Positions 9,010 to 19,402 of a stretch of 39,392 nt of DNA are shown here, in pieces. Source of the stretch: Candidatus Cloacimonadota bacterium (GTDB lineage: Bacteria > Muiribacteriota > UBA6191); NCBI GenBank assembly GCA_019454875.1, contig JACFNL010000024.1, forward strand, positions 1 through 39,392, in the 5' to 3' direction. The notes below the pieces were generated by a model. The model did not search any database. It saw only the letters and a list, made by a program, of their open reading frames with translations, and was not told the DNA's origin. The position numbers were made by a program, and so were the translations under genes. Position 1 is the first letter of the stretch. Each line of letters opens with the position of its first letter.

Positions 9010-9894
9010 TTTTTTGAATTCAGTCAGGATTTGTAAAAATCTGTTTCTGGCTTCTGGATTGCCTAAAAGCGGGTTAGTTTGAAAAGCCGCCTGAATTCTG
9101 AATTGATATTGCAGTTCCTTACAGTTTAAAAACTGCAAAGCGGGAAATAAAGATGGAGGAATACTCTGTTTAGGCACAAGACTTAAGGCTTCGGTGTTTC
9201 TGATCAGACGAGGAATAATTCTTGCCGAGTCAACTTCAGCCAATACATTCAGGCTAAGATTGTGTTCATCAAACATTTCTTCCAGATAACACCGAGCAGA
9301 GCTGGTTAGAACCCAGGGCATGGCTGATAACTTCTGCAATTGTATGGTCTGATCCAGGACTATGGATGAGGAGCAGATTAAAGCCAGCTCATCTTTTAAA
9401 ATAAAATGAGTGTTTTCTTCAGGATAGTCCGCAATTTCTTCATCAGATCCAACATTAATAGTGATGGCTACATCAAGATTGCCCAGTTTCAGTTCTTCAC
9501 GAATTTTCTGTCCCGAAAAACTTTGCAGCACAAATGGAATTTGAGGATCTGATTGCAGGAGCTTTTCAAGCAGGGGCACAATGGAATCGAGCTGCTGTCT
9601 GGCCACTCCTATCCGAATTGGTTTTACCTGACTGGACTGTACTCTAAACTCCCGTTTCATGGCCTGAAAATCCGTACGGAACTTTTCTGCCCAGTTTTGA
9701 AATCGTTTACCACTTTCTGTAAGAATGGTTCTGTTTTTGTCCCTGACAAAAAGCTCCTGCCCTAAATAGTCCTCAAGGGCTTTGATGGAGGCTGATATTG
9801 CGGACTGGGTAATACTTAACTGCCGGGCTGCCTGCCGAAACGAGCCAGATTCAACCACCATTAAAAAATAACGAACCTGATTTGGATTCAGCAT
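8992..9894 (-). CDS. LysR-family transcriptional regulator
   Basis: A 300-residue LysR-type regulator with an N-terminal winged helix-turn-helix (QVRYFLMVVESGSFRQAARQLSITQSAISASIKALEDYLG) and a C-terminal periplasmic-binding-protein-like effector domain. An in-frame ATG seven codons upstream (9915) exists. The start at 9894 is chosen because the upstream codons lie inside a good promoter, and MLNPNQVRYF is the family-typical beginning. The gene converges on and overlaps oleD, and diverges from the LON-domain gene. LysR proteins often regulate the divergent neighbour, so the LON-domain gene is the first candidate target. The effector is unknown. Confidence 0.9.
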   Translation of the reverse strand: MLNPNQVRYFLMVVESGSFRQAARQLSITQSAISASIKALEDYLGQELFVRDKNRTILTESGKRFQNWAEKFRTDFQAMKREFRVQSSQVKPIRIGVARQQLDSIVPLLEKLLQSDPQIPFVLQSFSGQKIREELKLGNLDVAITINVGSDEEIADYPEENTHFILKDELALICSSSIVLDQTIQLQKLSAMPWVLTSSARCYLEEMFDEHNLSLNVLAEVDSARIIPRLIRNTEALSLVPKQSIPPSLFPALQFLNCKELQYQFRIQAAFQTNPLLGNPEARNRFLQILTEFKKSHFSA

Positions 9895-9900
9895 AGGTGA

Positions 9901-9930
9901 ATTATAGAGACACATCCAGCGGTTTGTAAA
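9901..9930 (-). promoter_or_regulatory. Promoter of the LysR gene, apparently leaderless
   Basis: Read on the reverse strand: TTTACA (9930-9925), 18-bp spacer, perfect TATAAT (9906-9901). Only six bases separate the -10 box from the ATG at 9894, placing the transcript start at the A of the start codon. Confidence 0.6.
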
Positions 9931-9967
9931 TTGAGGCTTTTGATTCTGTTCCCTAGTAAGGAAAATC

Positions 9968-9997
9968 TTGCCATTTTTTAGGTCCTGGCGTTATGGT
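9968..9997 (+). promoter_or_regulatory. Candidate promoter of the LON-domain gene, apparently leaderless
   Basis: TTGCCA (9968-9973), 18-bp spacer, TATGGT (9992-9997), then six bases to the ATG at 10004. It lies back to back with the LysR promoter and has the same spacing to the start codon; no Shine-Dalgarno sequence is present. Confidence 0.4.
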
Positions 9998-10003
9998 ACT
10001 TTT

Positions 10004-10663
10004 ATGAACACATTAATCTCCCCTGGTTCAGTTCGTGTTTTCCCCCTGTCCAAACTTCTTTTGCTGCCTCAAACCTATCAGCATCTGAATGTTTTTGAAT
10101 CCCGCTATCTGAAGCTGGTAAAGGACAGTCTGGAATCCGATCAGAAGATCTGTATGGCTGTGATTGAAGCCGGGCATGAAGTAGAGTATCTGGGCAACCC
10201 TCCTTTGTACAAAGATGCCTGTATTGGCCATATCGAAAAATGTGTCACCAATCAGGACGGGACCTATTATGTTACTTTAAAAGGGATTCAGGAAGTCTGT
10301 TTGCAAGAAGAGATTTCTGGGGGAAGTTTTTATAGAAGTTTTACATGCCAGCCCAAAAAGTTTCGCCTCCCCCACAGGGAACCAACCAGCAATGCCCTAA
10401 GGGCCCAGCTTTTAAGTTTTCTGGATTTTTTATATGAAAGAGCTGGAGAGAATGAAGCTAGAAGATGGGTTAATTCTATCCGTGATTACGAGTTGATGCG
10501 ATTGGTGCATCAACTTTGTGTTGCTATGCCATTAAGGCTTGATTTACAGATGCAGCTTGCCGCTTCGGAAGACCTGATAGGGCGTGGATACCTGCTTTTG
10601 GATCTGGTCTCCGAGATATTCCCTGATTTTGGCAATCTTGAATTAAAAAATTTAATTCACTAA
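10004..10663 (+). CDS. Stand-alone LON substrate-binding-domain protein
   Basis: A 219-residue protein covering only the N-terminal (substrate-recognition) domain of Lon protease. The family start is seen in VRVFPLSKLLLLPQTYQHLNVFESRY, followed by the beta-rich barrel and a helical part after residue 115. There is no AAA+ or Ser/Lys protease domain, so it cannot degrade proteins on its own. Such small LON-domain proteins are widespread and their function is mostly unknown. A TTG 12 codons upstream (9968) is in frame, but the ATG at 10004 matches the family start and lies just after a plausible -10 box. It is divergent from the LysR gene, which may regulate it. Confidence 0.85.
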   Translation: MNTLISPGSVRVFPLSKLLLLPQTYQHLNVFESRYLKLVKDSLESDQKICMAVIEAGHEVEYLGNPPLYKDACIGHIEKCVTNQDGTYYVTLKGIQEVCLQEEISGGSFYRSFTCQPKKFRLPHREPTSNALRAQLLSFLDFLYERAGENEARRWVNSIRDYELMRLVHQLCVAMPLRLDLQMQLAASEDLIGRGYLLLDLVSEIFPDFGNLELKNLIH

Positions 10664-10677
10664 ATCCGATTTTTTTT
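10640..10677 (+). terminator. Weak AT-rich hairpin with T-run after the LON-domain gene
   Basis: GAATTAAA (10640-10647) and TTTAATTC (10651-10658) can pair around a 3-base loop, across the end of the coding sequence, and a run of T follows at about 10670-10677. The stem has little G+C and is separated from the T-run, so this is tentative. Confidence 0.3.
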
Positions 10678-10688
10678 CCCTCGATCTA

Positions 10689-10716
10689 TTGACGCATTCA
10701 AATCTATTCGTAGAAT
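10689..10716 (+). promoter_or_regulatory. Sigma70-type promoter of the subtilase gene
   Basis: TTGACG (10689-10694), 16-bp spacer, TAGAAT (10711-10716). This leaves a 5' leader of about 35 bases containing an AAGGAG ribosome site at 10745-10750 before the ATG at 10758. Confidence 0.55.
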
Positions 10717-10757
10717 TAGCATCGTCAACGACGCGTTATCTTACAAGGAGTAAGTAC

Positions 10758-12137
10758 ATGAACAAAATTTTGTGTGGTTCCCTCAGCCTTTTGCTGGGTG
10801 CCTCTCTACAAGTGCAGGCTACTGAATTGTCTAATGATGTAGCTTCTCGAATCAACGAACCAGGCACTTCCCGTGTCATCATCACTTTTCATGATAAAAC
10901 CAGCCGTAGCCGTTTGAGCAACAAAGGTTCTCAGGCTGAAATGAAAAGAACCTTAAAGGCTAACTACACAGCGTCGAGCCGTGAAGTGCGCAATCTGTTC
11001 ACAAATACAAGAAGCAGCATCGGACGAATTTCTGATGAGCTTTGGGCAGCAAATGCCATGATTGCTGAAGTATCCAATAGTGCATTGGAAACTCTACAGT
11101 CCATGGACGGAGTAGCTCAGGTTACTCTGGATAGAGTGATCCCTTTTGAAGAACTGCCAGCTAATTCTTCTGATACAGTGAAGGAAGATGAATGGACTTA
11201 TGGCCTTAAGGTATTGGGAGTAGATAAGGTTCGCAAGGCCTACAACCTGACCGGTAAAGGTGTAAGGGTTGGGGTTTTGGATACAGGTATTGATGCCAAC
11301 CATCCTGATTTAAAGGGTAAAGTGGTTGCATGGGGTGATTTTGCTGGCACAAGTGCAACTGAAAAAGATGCTCATGGTCACGGAACCCACTGCGCCGGAA
11401 CTATTGCTGGTGGCAATGCTTCTGGAAAACATATCGGTGTAGCTCCTGAGGCTGAACTGGTAATCGGCAGAATTTTTGGTGATTCCGGCGGAGCTACTCT
11501 GTCTGGTATTTTACAGGCTATGAACTGGATGACCGATCCTGATGGTAATGCTGAGACCAATGACCATCCTAGACTGGTATCCAATTCATGGGGTGGCCGT
11601 CAGGGCAGCATGGATAAAGAACAGGCTATGTGGAACATCGTTACCGCATGGCGCGAGTTAAACATTGTTCCTGTATTTGCTGCAGGTAACAGTGGTCCTC
11701 GCCCTAAAACAATCGGAACTCCCGGTGGTTACCCACATTCCTTTGCTGTAGGCGCAACAGACAGCAATGATAAAATTGCCGGATTTTCTTCCCGTGGTCC
11801 AATTACCTGGGAAGGTAAGGATTATGTTAAGCCAGAAGTATCTGCTCCTGGAGTTAATGTATATTCTGCAAAACCAGGGGGCGGGTATCAGAGTATGAGT
11901 GGAACATCCATGGCCTGTCCTCATGTGGCTGGTCTGGTTGCTCTGATGATCGAAGCTAATCCTGCTCTGACAGTTTCTGAGATTGAAAATATCCTTAAAG
12001 AAACTTCAGTAGATCTGGGTGAAGCTGGTCCAGATAACATCTTTGGTGTTGGTCGCGCTGATATCGGTGCTGCTATTGCTAAAATCAAGGGTGAAAAAGC
12101 TGCTCAGAAAGCCAATTTTGAGTCTATTTTTGAATAG
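10758..12137 (+). CDS. Secreted subtilisin-like serine protease (S8)
   Basis: A 459-residue peptidase of family S8. A signal peptide (MNKILCGSLSLLLGASLQVQA) is followed by an inhibitor-I9-type propeptide (SRVIITFHDK onward) and the catalytic domain. The triad is Asp175 (VGVLDTGID), His208 (HGHGTHCAG) and Ser384 (SGTSMACPHVAG), with the oxyanion Asn311 in AAGNSG. The C-terminal tail is short, with no secretion-related extra domain. The start at 10758 follows a strong AAGGAG; an earlier in-frame ATG at 10689 overlaps the promoter and would hide the signal peptide, so it is rejected. It is a single-gene unit with its own promoter and terminator. It probably digests extracellular protein for nutrition. 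Confidence 0.93.
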   Translation: MNKILCGSLSLLLGASLQVQATELSNDVASRINEPGTSRVIITFHDKTSRSRLSNKGSQAEMKRTLKANYTASSREVRNLFTNTRSSIGRISDELWAANAMIAEVSNSALETLQSMDGVAQVTLDRVIPFEELPANSSDTVKEDEWTYGLKVLGVDKVRKAYNLTGKGVRVGVLDTGIDANHPDLKGKVVAWGDFAGTSATEKDAHGHGTHCAGTIAGGNASGKHIGVAPEAELVIGRIFGDSGGATLSGILQAMNWMTDPDGNAETNDHPRLVSNSWGGRQGSMDKEQAMWNIVTAWRELNIVPVFAAGNSGPRPKTIGTPGGYPHSFAVGATDSNDKIAGFSSRGPITWEGKDYVKPEVSAPGVNVYSAKPGGGYQSMSGTSMACPHVAGLVALMIEANPALTVSEIENILKETSVDLGEAGPDNIFGVGRADIGAAIAKIKGEKAAQKANFESIFE

Positions 12138-12162
12138 TCTCTAATCTGTCATTGACAGAAGG

Positions 12163-12195
12163 GCCCGGTTGCCGTTAGGTTTCCGGGCTCTTTTA
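12163..12195 (+). terminator. Rho-independent terminator of the subtilase gene
   Basis: GCCCGG (12163-12168) pairs with CCGGGC (12183-12188) around a 14-base loop, followed by TCTTTTAATTT. It sits 25 bases after the subtilase stop codon. Confidence 0.7.
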
Positions 12196-12199
12196 ATTT

Positions 12200-12465
12200 A
12201 TGTACAATCAATATTTCAAATTGTTGCAGGAAGCAGAGAATGCGAGGGATAAAGCCTCGGATTATATCAAGGACACCCAGGAAGGCTCAGCTTATTCGTT
12301 AGCGGATAATCGCTTTATGACTCATCTGAGACTGCAAAAGTTTCTTAAGAAGCTCAGTGAAGAAGAGATTCGTGATTTAGCGAACCATTTAGGTATTGCT
12401 CACCAACAACATTCCTTACCAAATCTAATTCGTATTCTGGGTCGGGCAGACAGGACGGGAAGCGT

Positions 12466-12469
<4 letters not shown>
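12200..12469 (+). CDS. Small protein of unknown function
   Basis: An 89-residue charged, probably all-helical protein with a central KKLSEEEIRDLANHLGI segment. I do not recognise a family. Its last four bases overlap the start of the YdcZ-like transporter gene (ATGA), which supports it being translated and coupled. It begins 5 bases after the T-run of the preceding terminator with no Shine-Dalgarno sequence and no obvious promoter, so transcription may depend on partial read-through. Soluble, no signal peptide, no Cys. Confidence 0.6.
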
Positions 12470-14047
<1,578 letters not shown>

Positions 14048-14054
14048 GGCTTTT

Positions 14055-14906
14055 ATGCAGGTACTAGCTTCTGTTTCTAAAAATTATTGTTTTTCTGGTG
14101 TTCAGCATGTGTTTGAACATGATTCCTTAATACTTGGCTGCAAAATGAAGTTTGGTCTTTACATGCCGGCCAATACAGAAAGACAAAAAATTCCTCTCTT
14201 TCTATGGCTCTCCGGTTTGACCTGCACCCATGAGAATTTTGTAACCAAATCGGGCATTCAGGGCATAGCTTCCAGGCATGGGGTTTGTGTTTTAGCACCG
14301 GATACCTCGCCACGGGGTATTGGAATTTCAGGTGAAGATGATTCCTGGGATTTTGGTACAGGAGCTGGTTTCTATCTGGATGCTACCAATTCTCCCTGGG
14401 ATAAAAACTATAAAATGGAGTCCTATCTGGTTCAGGAACTGATACCTCTGGTTCTTAAAACCTATCCCGAACTCTACGATCAGGTGATGATCAGTGGACA
14501 TTCCATGGGAGGCCATGGGGCTTTGACCCTGGGATTAAATTATCCTCATATTTTTGGTAGTGTGACGGCATTTTCGCCTATCTGTGCTCCTATACGCTGC
14601 CCCTGGGGACAAAAAGCATTTTCCAATTATCTTGGAGAGGATAAAACAGGCTGGGCCCGCTATGATACATGCGAACTGATAACCTCTGGCAAAACCACAA
14701 AACCAATCCTTATTGATCAGGGACTTTCTGATAATTTTCTTCAGGAACAGTTAAAGCCTGAGCTTCTGGAAGAGTCATTAAAGCATAGTACTCAAAAGGC
14801 TCTGATTCGCCGTCACGAAAATTATGATCACAGTTATTATTTTGTTTCTACATTTCTTGAGGAACATCTTCTCTGGCACTTAAAAAACCTTGATTTCAAG
14901 CCCTGA
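14055..14906 (+). CDS. fghA: S-formylglutathione hydrolase (esterase D)
   Basis: A 283-residue alpha/beta-hydrolase that cleaves S-formylglutathione to formate and glutathione. Family landmarks are the N-terminal NYCFSGVQHVFEHDS, the LSGLTCTHENFVTKSG segment, the nucleophile Ser in ISGHSMGGHGALTLGL, the Asp in LIDQGLSDNF, and His in RHENYDHSYYF. A longer frame from 14007 overlaps frmA. The ATG at 14055 is preferred because it gives the standard family N-terminus and lies seven bases after the frmA stop. Confidence 0.95.
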   Translation: MQVLASVSKNYCFSGVQHVFEHDSLILGCKMKFGLYMPANTERQKIPLFLWLSGLTCTHENFVTKSGIQGIASRHGVCVLAPDTSPRGIGISGEDDSWDFGTGAGFYLDATNSPWDKNYKMESYLVQELIPLVLKTYPELYDQVMISGHSMGGHGALTLGLNYPHIFGSVTAFSPICAPIRCPWGQKAFSNYLGEDKTGWARYDTCELITSGKTTKPILIDQGLSDNFLQEQLKPELLEESLKHSTQKALIRRHENYDHSYYFVSTFLEEHLLWHLKNLDFKP

Positions 14907-14928
14907 TGGGCATTAGGTTTGTTGCTCC

Positions 14929-16725
14929 ATGACGGAGCCCAAAAAAATTCAGGGCTCGCACTACTCTTTAGCTGAGTTGCGGGCCCTTCTGACATACTTT
15001 TATCCACATCGATTCCGAATGCTGATCGCTTTTGTGATGATGATGACCTTAACCGGATTGATGGTTTCTCGACCAGTGATTTTAAGGTCTATCATTGACA
15101 ATGTGACAGGTCCAAAAGATCAGGAATTGATGCTTTTTCATGCTGCCCTGTTTGTAGGTATTCTTGTGCTTGCCATGTGTATCAGCTACTGGCAAAGCAT
15201 GATGATGGCAAGAGTTGGGCTGGAAATTGTATCGCTTATAAAAACCAATCTGTTTTCGAGGGTTTTAAAGCTTTCCCTGCACTTTTTTAACTCCCATAAA
15301 GTTGGCTGGCTGATTTCCCGAGTCGAGGGAGATACCGAACAACTGAGAAACTTCTGTTCTCACCTTACCTTAAGAATTGTGGCAGATATCTGTCTCTTTT
15401 TTGGGGTTCTGGGAATTATGGTTACTACCGATCCCGGAGTAGCAGTTCGAGTGATGCCCATGATGATTTTTTTGATGATCCTGATCCTGGCTTGCAGCAA
15501 AAAGATCAGCGAGTATTTTAATCAGGCCAGGAGCCGGTATGCAGAACTTTCTGGAAGTCTGGCTGAGTACTTGCAGGCTATTTTTCTGATCCAGCTCTAT
15601 GATAGAAAATCTCAGGTACTTTCTGAACTGCAAAAAAAAAGTCTGGCCCGTATGGATGCGGAGAACAGAGCCTCCTTATTCTCCAATGCGTTCTGGGGCT
15701 TCTTTCTGTTCATGACAGAAGGAGTTCTTATTGCAATTCTGGTGGGTTATGGGGTGCATCAGGTCCAATCTTCCTTGATGAGCCTGGGTACCTTAGTTAT
15801 GATGCTTGAGTTTTCAAGGCAGATGGCCCAGCCCTTACATGCCATTGGGGAGAATTTTCATGCCCTGCAGAAGTCGGCAGTATCTGCCTCAAGAGTATTT
15901 AAAATTCTGAATGAAAAAACTGAGGAAGAATTGATTGAAACCTCGGAAACCAAAGAGGCACCTGCCTTATTGAGCCTGGGGTTTGACAATGTCTCATTTG
16001 CCTATTCTTCAGACAAACCAGTTCTGAAGGGTATTTCTTTTGATCTTCTGAAGGGGAGTCGCACAGCCCTTGTAGGGGCTTCAGGCAGCGGAAAATCCAC
16101 AACAATTCAACTTCTGTGCCGCTATTTTGAACCGGCCTCAGGCCGTATACTTCTGAATGGGGAAAACTATTCTGAATTCTCCATTTCTTCCTGCAGAAAA
16201 AAAATCGGACTTGTGCTTCAGGATATTTTTCTGTTTCCAGGAAGTGTTTTAGATAACATCAGGGTTTTGGATGAATCTATCAGTGAAGAAAAGGTCTTGA
16301 AGGCACTGGATCAGATTGGAGCCACCTATCTGGTTCAGAAGCTACCAATGGGAATACGAACGGAGCTCACAGAAAGGGGTTCCAACCTGTCCATGGGGGA
16401 GAGACAACTTCTATCATTTGCCCGTGCCCTGTGTATGGAACCAGAACTTCTGATTCTGGATGAGGCTACTGCATCTATGGATACCTACACAGAAAGGGTT
16501 TTGCAACGGGCTTTGGAAACATTGCTCAGGGATAGAACTTCTGTAATTATTGCTCATAGACTGTCCACGATTCGCAGTGCGGATCAAATTCTGGTTTTTG
16601 AGCAGGGCGAAATTGTGGAAAGAGGCAACCACGAATCGTTGATGAGTCTTGATGGCAAATATTCTGAACTTATCAAAATGCAGACCTCAGTTGCCGTCTC
16701 CTCTCCACTCAGGGCAATTGCATGA
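14929..16725 (+). CDS. ABC exporter subunit with the intact catalytic Glu (first half of a heterodimer)
   Basis: A 598-residue half-transporter: six-helix ABC exporter membrane domain (about residues 25-320) plus a nucleotide-binding domain. Walker A is GASGSGKST and Walker B is LLILDEAT with the catalytic Glu. The signature motif is NLSMGERQ instead of LSGGQ, an unusual substitution. The partner encoded by the next, overlapping gene (ATGA) has the reverse pattern. In a heterodimer this gives one full and one degenerate ATP site, as in TM287/288-type or LmrCD-type exporters. The substrate is unknown (drug, lipid or peptide). Coupling to an esterase gene downstream suggests an acyl-ester or siderophore-like substrate, but that is only a guess. 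Confidence 0.9.
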   Translation: MTEPKKIQGSHYSLAELRALLTYFYPHRFRMLIAFVMMMTLTGLMVSRPVILRSIIDNVTGPKDQELMLFHAALFVGILVLAMCISYWQSMMMARVGLEIVSLIKTNLFSRVLKLSLHFFNSHKVGWLISRVEGDTEQLRNFCSHLTLRIVADICLFFGVLGIMVTTDPGVAVRVMPMMIFLMILILACSKKISEYFNQARSRYAELSGSLAEYLQAIFLIQLYDRKSQVLSELQKKSLARMDAENRASLFSNAFWGFFLFMTEGVLIAILVGYGVHQVQSSLMSLGTLVMMLEFSRQMAQPLHAIGENFHALQKSAVSASRVFKILNEKTEEELIETSETKEAPALLSLGFDNVSFAYSSDKPVLKGISFDLLKGSRTALVGASGSGKSTTIQLLCRYFEPASGRILLNGENYSEFSISSCRKKIGLVLQDIFLFPGSVLDNIRVLDESISEEKVLKALDQIGATYLVQKLPMGIRTELTERGSNLSMGERQLLSFARALCMEPELLILDEATASMDTYTERVLQRALETLLRDRTSVIIAHRLSTIRSADQILVFEQGEIVERGNHESLMSLDGKYSELIKMQTSVAVSSPLRAIA

Positions 16726-18476
16726 AACAGTGGCTCTGGTATTTTAATCTCTGGAAAAATTTTCCCGGACTTCTGGGGATACTTTTTTTGTTTACCATCG
16801 TTTCTGCTGCCGTATCTGTAGCTTTTCCCATGTTCTTCAAACTGCTTCTGGACTCCCTCTCACAAAACCTGACTACAGAAAACCCCGATTTTTCGGTTTC
16901 TACATTTGTGATTGCAGCCATTGTGGTCGGCGGGGTCAAGTTTCTGGTTTCTTTTTACCCTCACTGTCGGGCTTATGGAAACCTGCTTTTGGAGAACAGG
17001 GTACGAACACTTTATTTTTCCTATATCCTGGATAAGGAGCCAGATTTTTTCCAGAAATTTCGCACAGGCGATCTGGTTACCCGTCTGACAGAAGACTTGT
17101 CTGGTCATCCCAAAGTTGCCTGGTTTGGCTGTTCAGGGATTTTCAGGGCTATCAATTCATTGGGAATTGTAGGCAGCTGTTCTGCCATGATGATTTATCT
17201 GAGCCCTGAACTGGCGATGATCTCTCTTTTGCCTCTGCCTTTGGCTGTAATTACCTTTGTTTTTTTAAAGGAAGCTTTGAATCGAGGGTATGAGGAAATT
17301 CAAAAATGTATATCCCATACCAACAATCACCTGGAAATGTGCTTTTCCGGGGTGAGGGTTTTAAAAGCCTGTCTGGGAGAAGAGCGGGAGTCCAGACGGT
17401 TCACCCGCGTATTGCAGGACAGAATTTACTCTGAACTTGAAATGACAAGGTTATCTACCAGAATGAACCTGTTTTATGAGTTTGTAAGTCAACTGGCCCA
17501 GGTGATCGTGGTTGTAGCAGGCGGATTTATGGTGTTGCAGCAGGAAATTACCGTCGGGATCTATTTTGCATTTTTTTCCTATCTGTCCATGATTGTGTAT
17601 CCCATGCTTGATATTCCCTTTCTTTTGGTTCATTCCAGCCAGGCATTTGTTTGTGTGGACCGCCTGGAGGAGATCCGTCTCTCGCATCGCAGTGAACGCT
17701 TGCCTGAGGCAGTGTCCTCAGGGAAGATATCGAGCCTGGGCCTTGATTCGGTATCCTACACCTGGCCCTCAGTTGGCAATGCAGACAAAAGTCAGGCGCA
17801 TCTTAGTGACTTGACATTAAAAATCCGGGAATCGGAACGGGTGGCAATCATGGGGAAAATCGGTTCTGGAAAATCTACTCTTCTGAACCTGCTTGCAGGA
17901 GTGATTCGCCCAGATAGTGGCACGATGCTTTTGAATGATAAACCAGTAAACCAGGAGGGCCTGTCCCTTTTGAGGCAGAAAATGGGGTATATTGGGCAGG
18001 AGCCTTTAGTACTATCAGGAACCATTAACCAGAATGTGAAATTTTTAAGAAACTATGATCAGGAAGCTATCAGTGAAGCAGCCCGGCAGTCGCAGTTTTT
18101 ACCCGATGTCAAAAAGTTTTCTGATGGTTTTGAGCAGGAAATAGGCCAGAGGGGTGTAAGCATCTCTGGGGGACAGAAACAAAGACTGACGATTGCCAGA
18201 GCCTTGATTTCCCGACCGGAAATTTTGCTGATGGATGATGTGACGGCCAGTCTTGATGCAGAAAATGAAGATAAATTCTGGACGGAAGTAGAAATGTTGC
18301 CGTATAGGCCGATGATGGTAATTGTTACTCATCGTCAGGCTACGGCAAAAAGGGCAAATCGCGTCATTATGCTTCAGGATGGAAGGATAAAGGCCGAAGG
18401 TCCGTTTGAGGAACTAAGGGCGAAATCTTCAGAATTTCGGGCATTGTTAGAAGAGGAGTCCAGGGGGGAAGCATGA
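16722..18476 (+). CDS. ABC exporter subunit with degenerate Walker B (second half of the heterodimer)
   Basis: A 584-residue half-transporter with a six-helix membrane domain and a C-terminal nucleotide-binding domain. Walker A is GKIGSGKST and the signature is a good VSISGGQKQR. Walker B is ILLMDDVTASLD, with Asp where the catalytic Glu should be. The D-loop and the H-loop (VIVTHRQ) are present. It complements the previous subunit, which has Glu but a poor signature. The start overlaps the upstream stop by four bases, and the end overlaps the esterase start by four bases, so all three proteins should be made in balanced amounts. Confidence 0.9.
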   Translation: MKQWLWYFNLWKNFPGLLGILFLFTIVSAAVSVAFPMFFKLLLDSLSQNLTTENPDFSVSTFVIAAIVVGGVKFLVSFYPHCRAYGNLLLENRVRTLYFSYILDKEPDFFQKFRTGDLVTRLTEDLSGHPKVAWFGCSGIFRAINSLGIVGSCSAMMIYLSPELAMISLLPLPLAVITFVFLKEALNRGYEEIQKCISHTNNHLEMCFSGVRVLKACLGEERESRRFTRVLQDRIYSELEMTRLSTRMNLFYEFVSQLAQVIVVVAGGFMVLQQEITVGIYFAFFSYLSMIVYPMLDIPFLLVHSSQAFVCVDRLEEIRLSHRSERLPEAVSSGKISSLGLDSVSYTWPSVGNADKSQAHLSDLTLKIRESERVAIMGKIGSGKSTLLNLLAGVIRPDSGTMLLNDKPVNQEGLSLLRQKMGYIGQEPLVLSGTINQNVKFLRNYDQEAISEAARQSQFLPDVKKFSDGFEQEIGQRGVSISGGQKQRLTIARALISRPEILLMDDVTASLDAENEDKFWTEVEMLPYRPMMVIVTHRQATAKRANRVIMLQDGRIKAEGPFEELRAKSSEFRALLEEESRGEA

Positions 18477-19354
18477 ATCAGAATGAGAATGACCTATACG
18501 ATGAATTGGAAGAGGACTGGCAGGAGATTTATGCCGAAGAAGATGAAATTGAGGCACTGATTGCCGGTGAAATCCTGACTCACTATGGATTCAGCTCTGA
18601 ATACCTGAGTGAAGAACGGGATATTATGGTATATCTGCCACCTTTTTATCATGAAAACCCCAAAAAGAAGTACCCGGTGGTATATGTGAATGATGGCAAC
18701 AACATTTTTGCCTCAGTTCCTTCGCCAATGGGCATGGAGTGGGGCATAGAAACAGCTTTTGAAGGTTTGCTTGAAGACGGGCTTATGGAAGAGTGCATTA
18801 TTGTGGGTATTGGTAACACCCCGGCCCGTGATGATGAATATTCTCCCGTGCTGGATGAAGATGAGGAAGCCGGCGGTTATGCCGATGCCTATCTCGATTT
18901 TTTAGAGTTTGAACTCATTCCATTTCTTGAATCGGAATACAGAATCCGAAAAGGTCGTCGCTTCCGCGCCTTTTTAGGCTCTTCTCTTGGTGGCCTTGTC
19001 AGCCTCTATGCAGCCTTTGCCCGTCCAGAACTATTCTCCCAGGTTGGGGCCATGTCTCCTTCTCTTTGGTGGGCAGACCGCTATATGGAGGAAGAATATC
19101 TTCCTGAGCTGGAAAAGACCGATGTTCGTATTTATCTTGATATGGGAGGGCTTGAAGGTGACGATGATGAAGAATGTCAGGATGGACTCCTGGATGCCCG
19201 TGCCGTAGCCGATCTTCTGGTGGAGATGGGATACACTATGGGTAAAGATCTAATCTATCACGAGGATCTGGATGCCGAACACGATGAGGTATGCTGGGGT
19301 GCCAGAGTGCATCTGCCCCTATGTTTCTTTTTTGGGCTGGAGGATCAGGAGTAA
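18473..19354 (+). CDS. Putative esterase (esterase D / enterochelin-esterase-like hydrolase) with acidic N-terminus
   Basis: A 293-residue alpha/beta-hydrolase. The nucleophile elbow is GSSLGG (LGSSLGGLVSLYAAF), preceded by RKGRRFRAFLG. The MVYLPPFYHENPKKKYPVVYVNDGNN segment is typical of the esterase D / IroE-like family. The first 35 residues are extremely acidic (many Asp/Glu) and match nothing I know. There is no signal peptide, so it is predicted cytoplasmic. Its four-base overlap with the ABC exporter genes suggests it processes the exported compound or its precursor. The substrate cannot be read from the sequence. Confidence 0.82.
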   Translation: MNQNENDLYDELEEDWQEIYAEEDEIEALIAGEILTHYGFSSEYLSEERDIMVYLPPFYHENPKKKYPVVYVNDGNNIFASVPSPMGMEWGIETAFEGLLEDGLMEECIIVGIGNTPARDDEYSPVLDEDEEAGGYADAYLDFLEFELIPFLESEYRIRKGRRFRAFLGSSLGGLVSLYAAFARPELFSQVGAMSPSLWWADRYMEEEYLPELEKTDVRIYLDMGGLEGDDDEECQDGLLDARAVADLLVEMGYTMGKDLIYHEDLDAEHDEVCWGARVHLPLCFFFGLEDQE

Positions 19355-19363
19355 AATGAAAAA

Positions 19364-19384
19364 GGGAGTGCAAAATACACTCCC
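19364..19384 (-). terminator. Hairpin terminator between convergent genes
   Basis: GGGAGTG (19364-19370) and CACTCCC (19378-19384) form a perfect 7-bp stem with a 7-base loop. On the reverse strand it is followed by TTTTTCATTTT, so it best terminates the outer-membrane gene. It may also stop the esterase operon from the other side. Confidence 0.75.
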
Positions 19385-19402
19385 TGGCTTATAAACCAAC
19401 GA

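Noticed and set aside
10004..10663. Truncated Lon protease pseudogene
   Set aside because: Complete stand-alone LON-domain proteins of this size are a known family; the frame is intact and no remnants of the AAA+ or protease domains follow.
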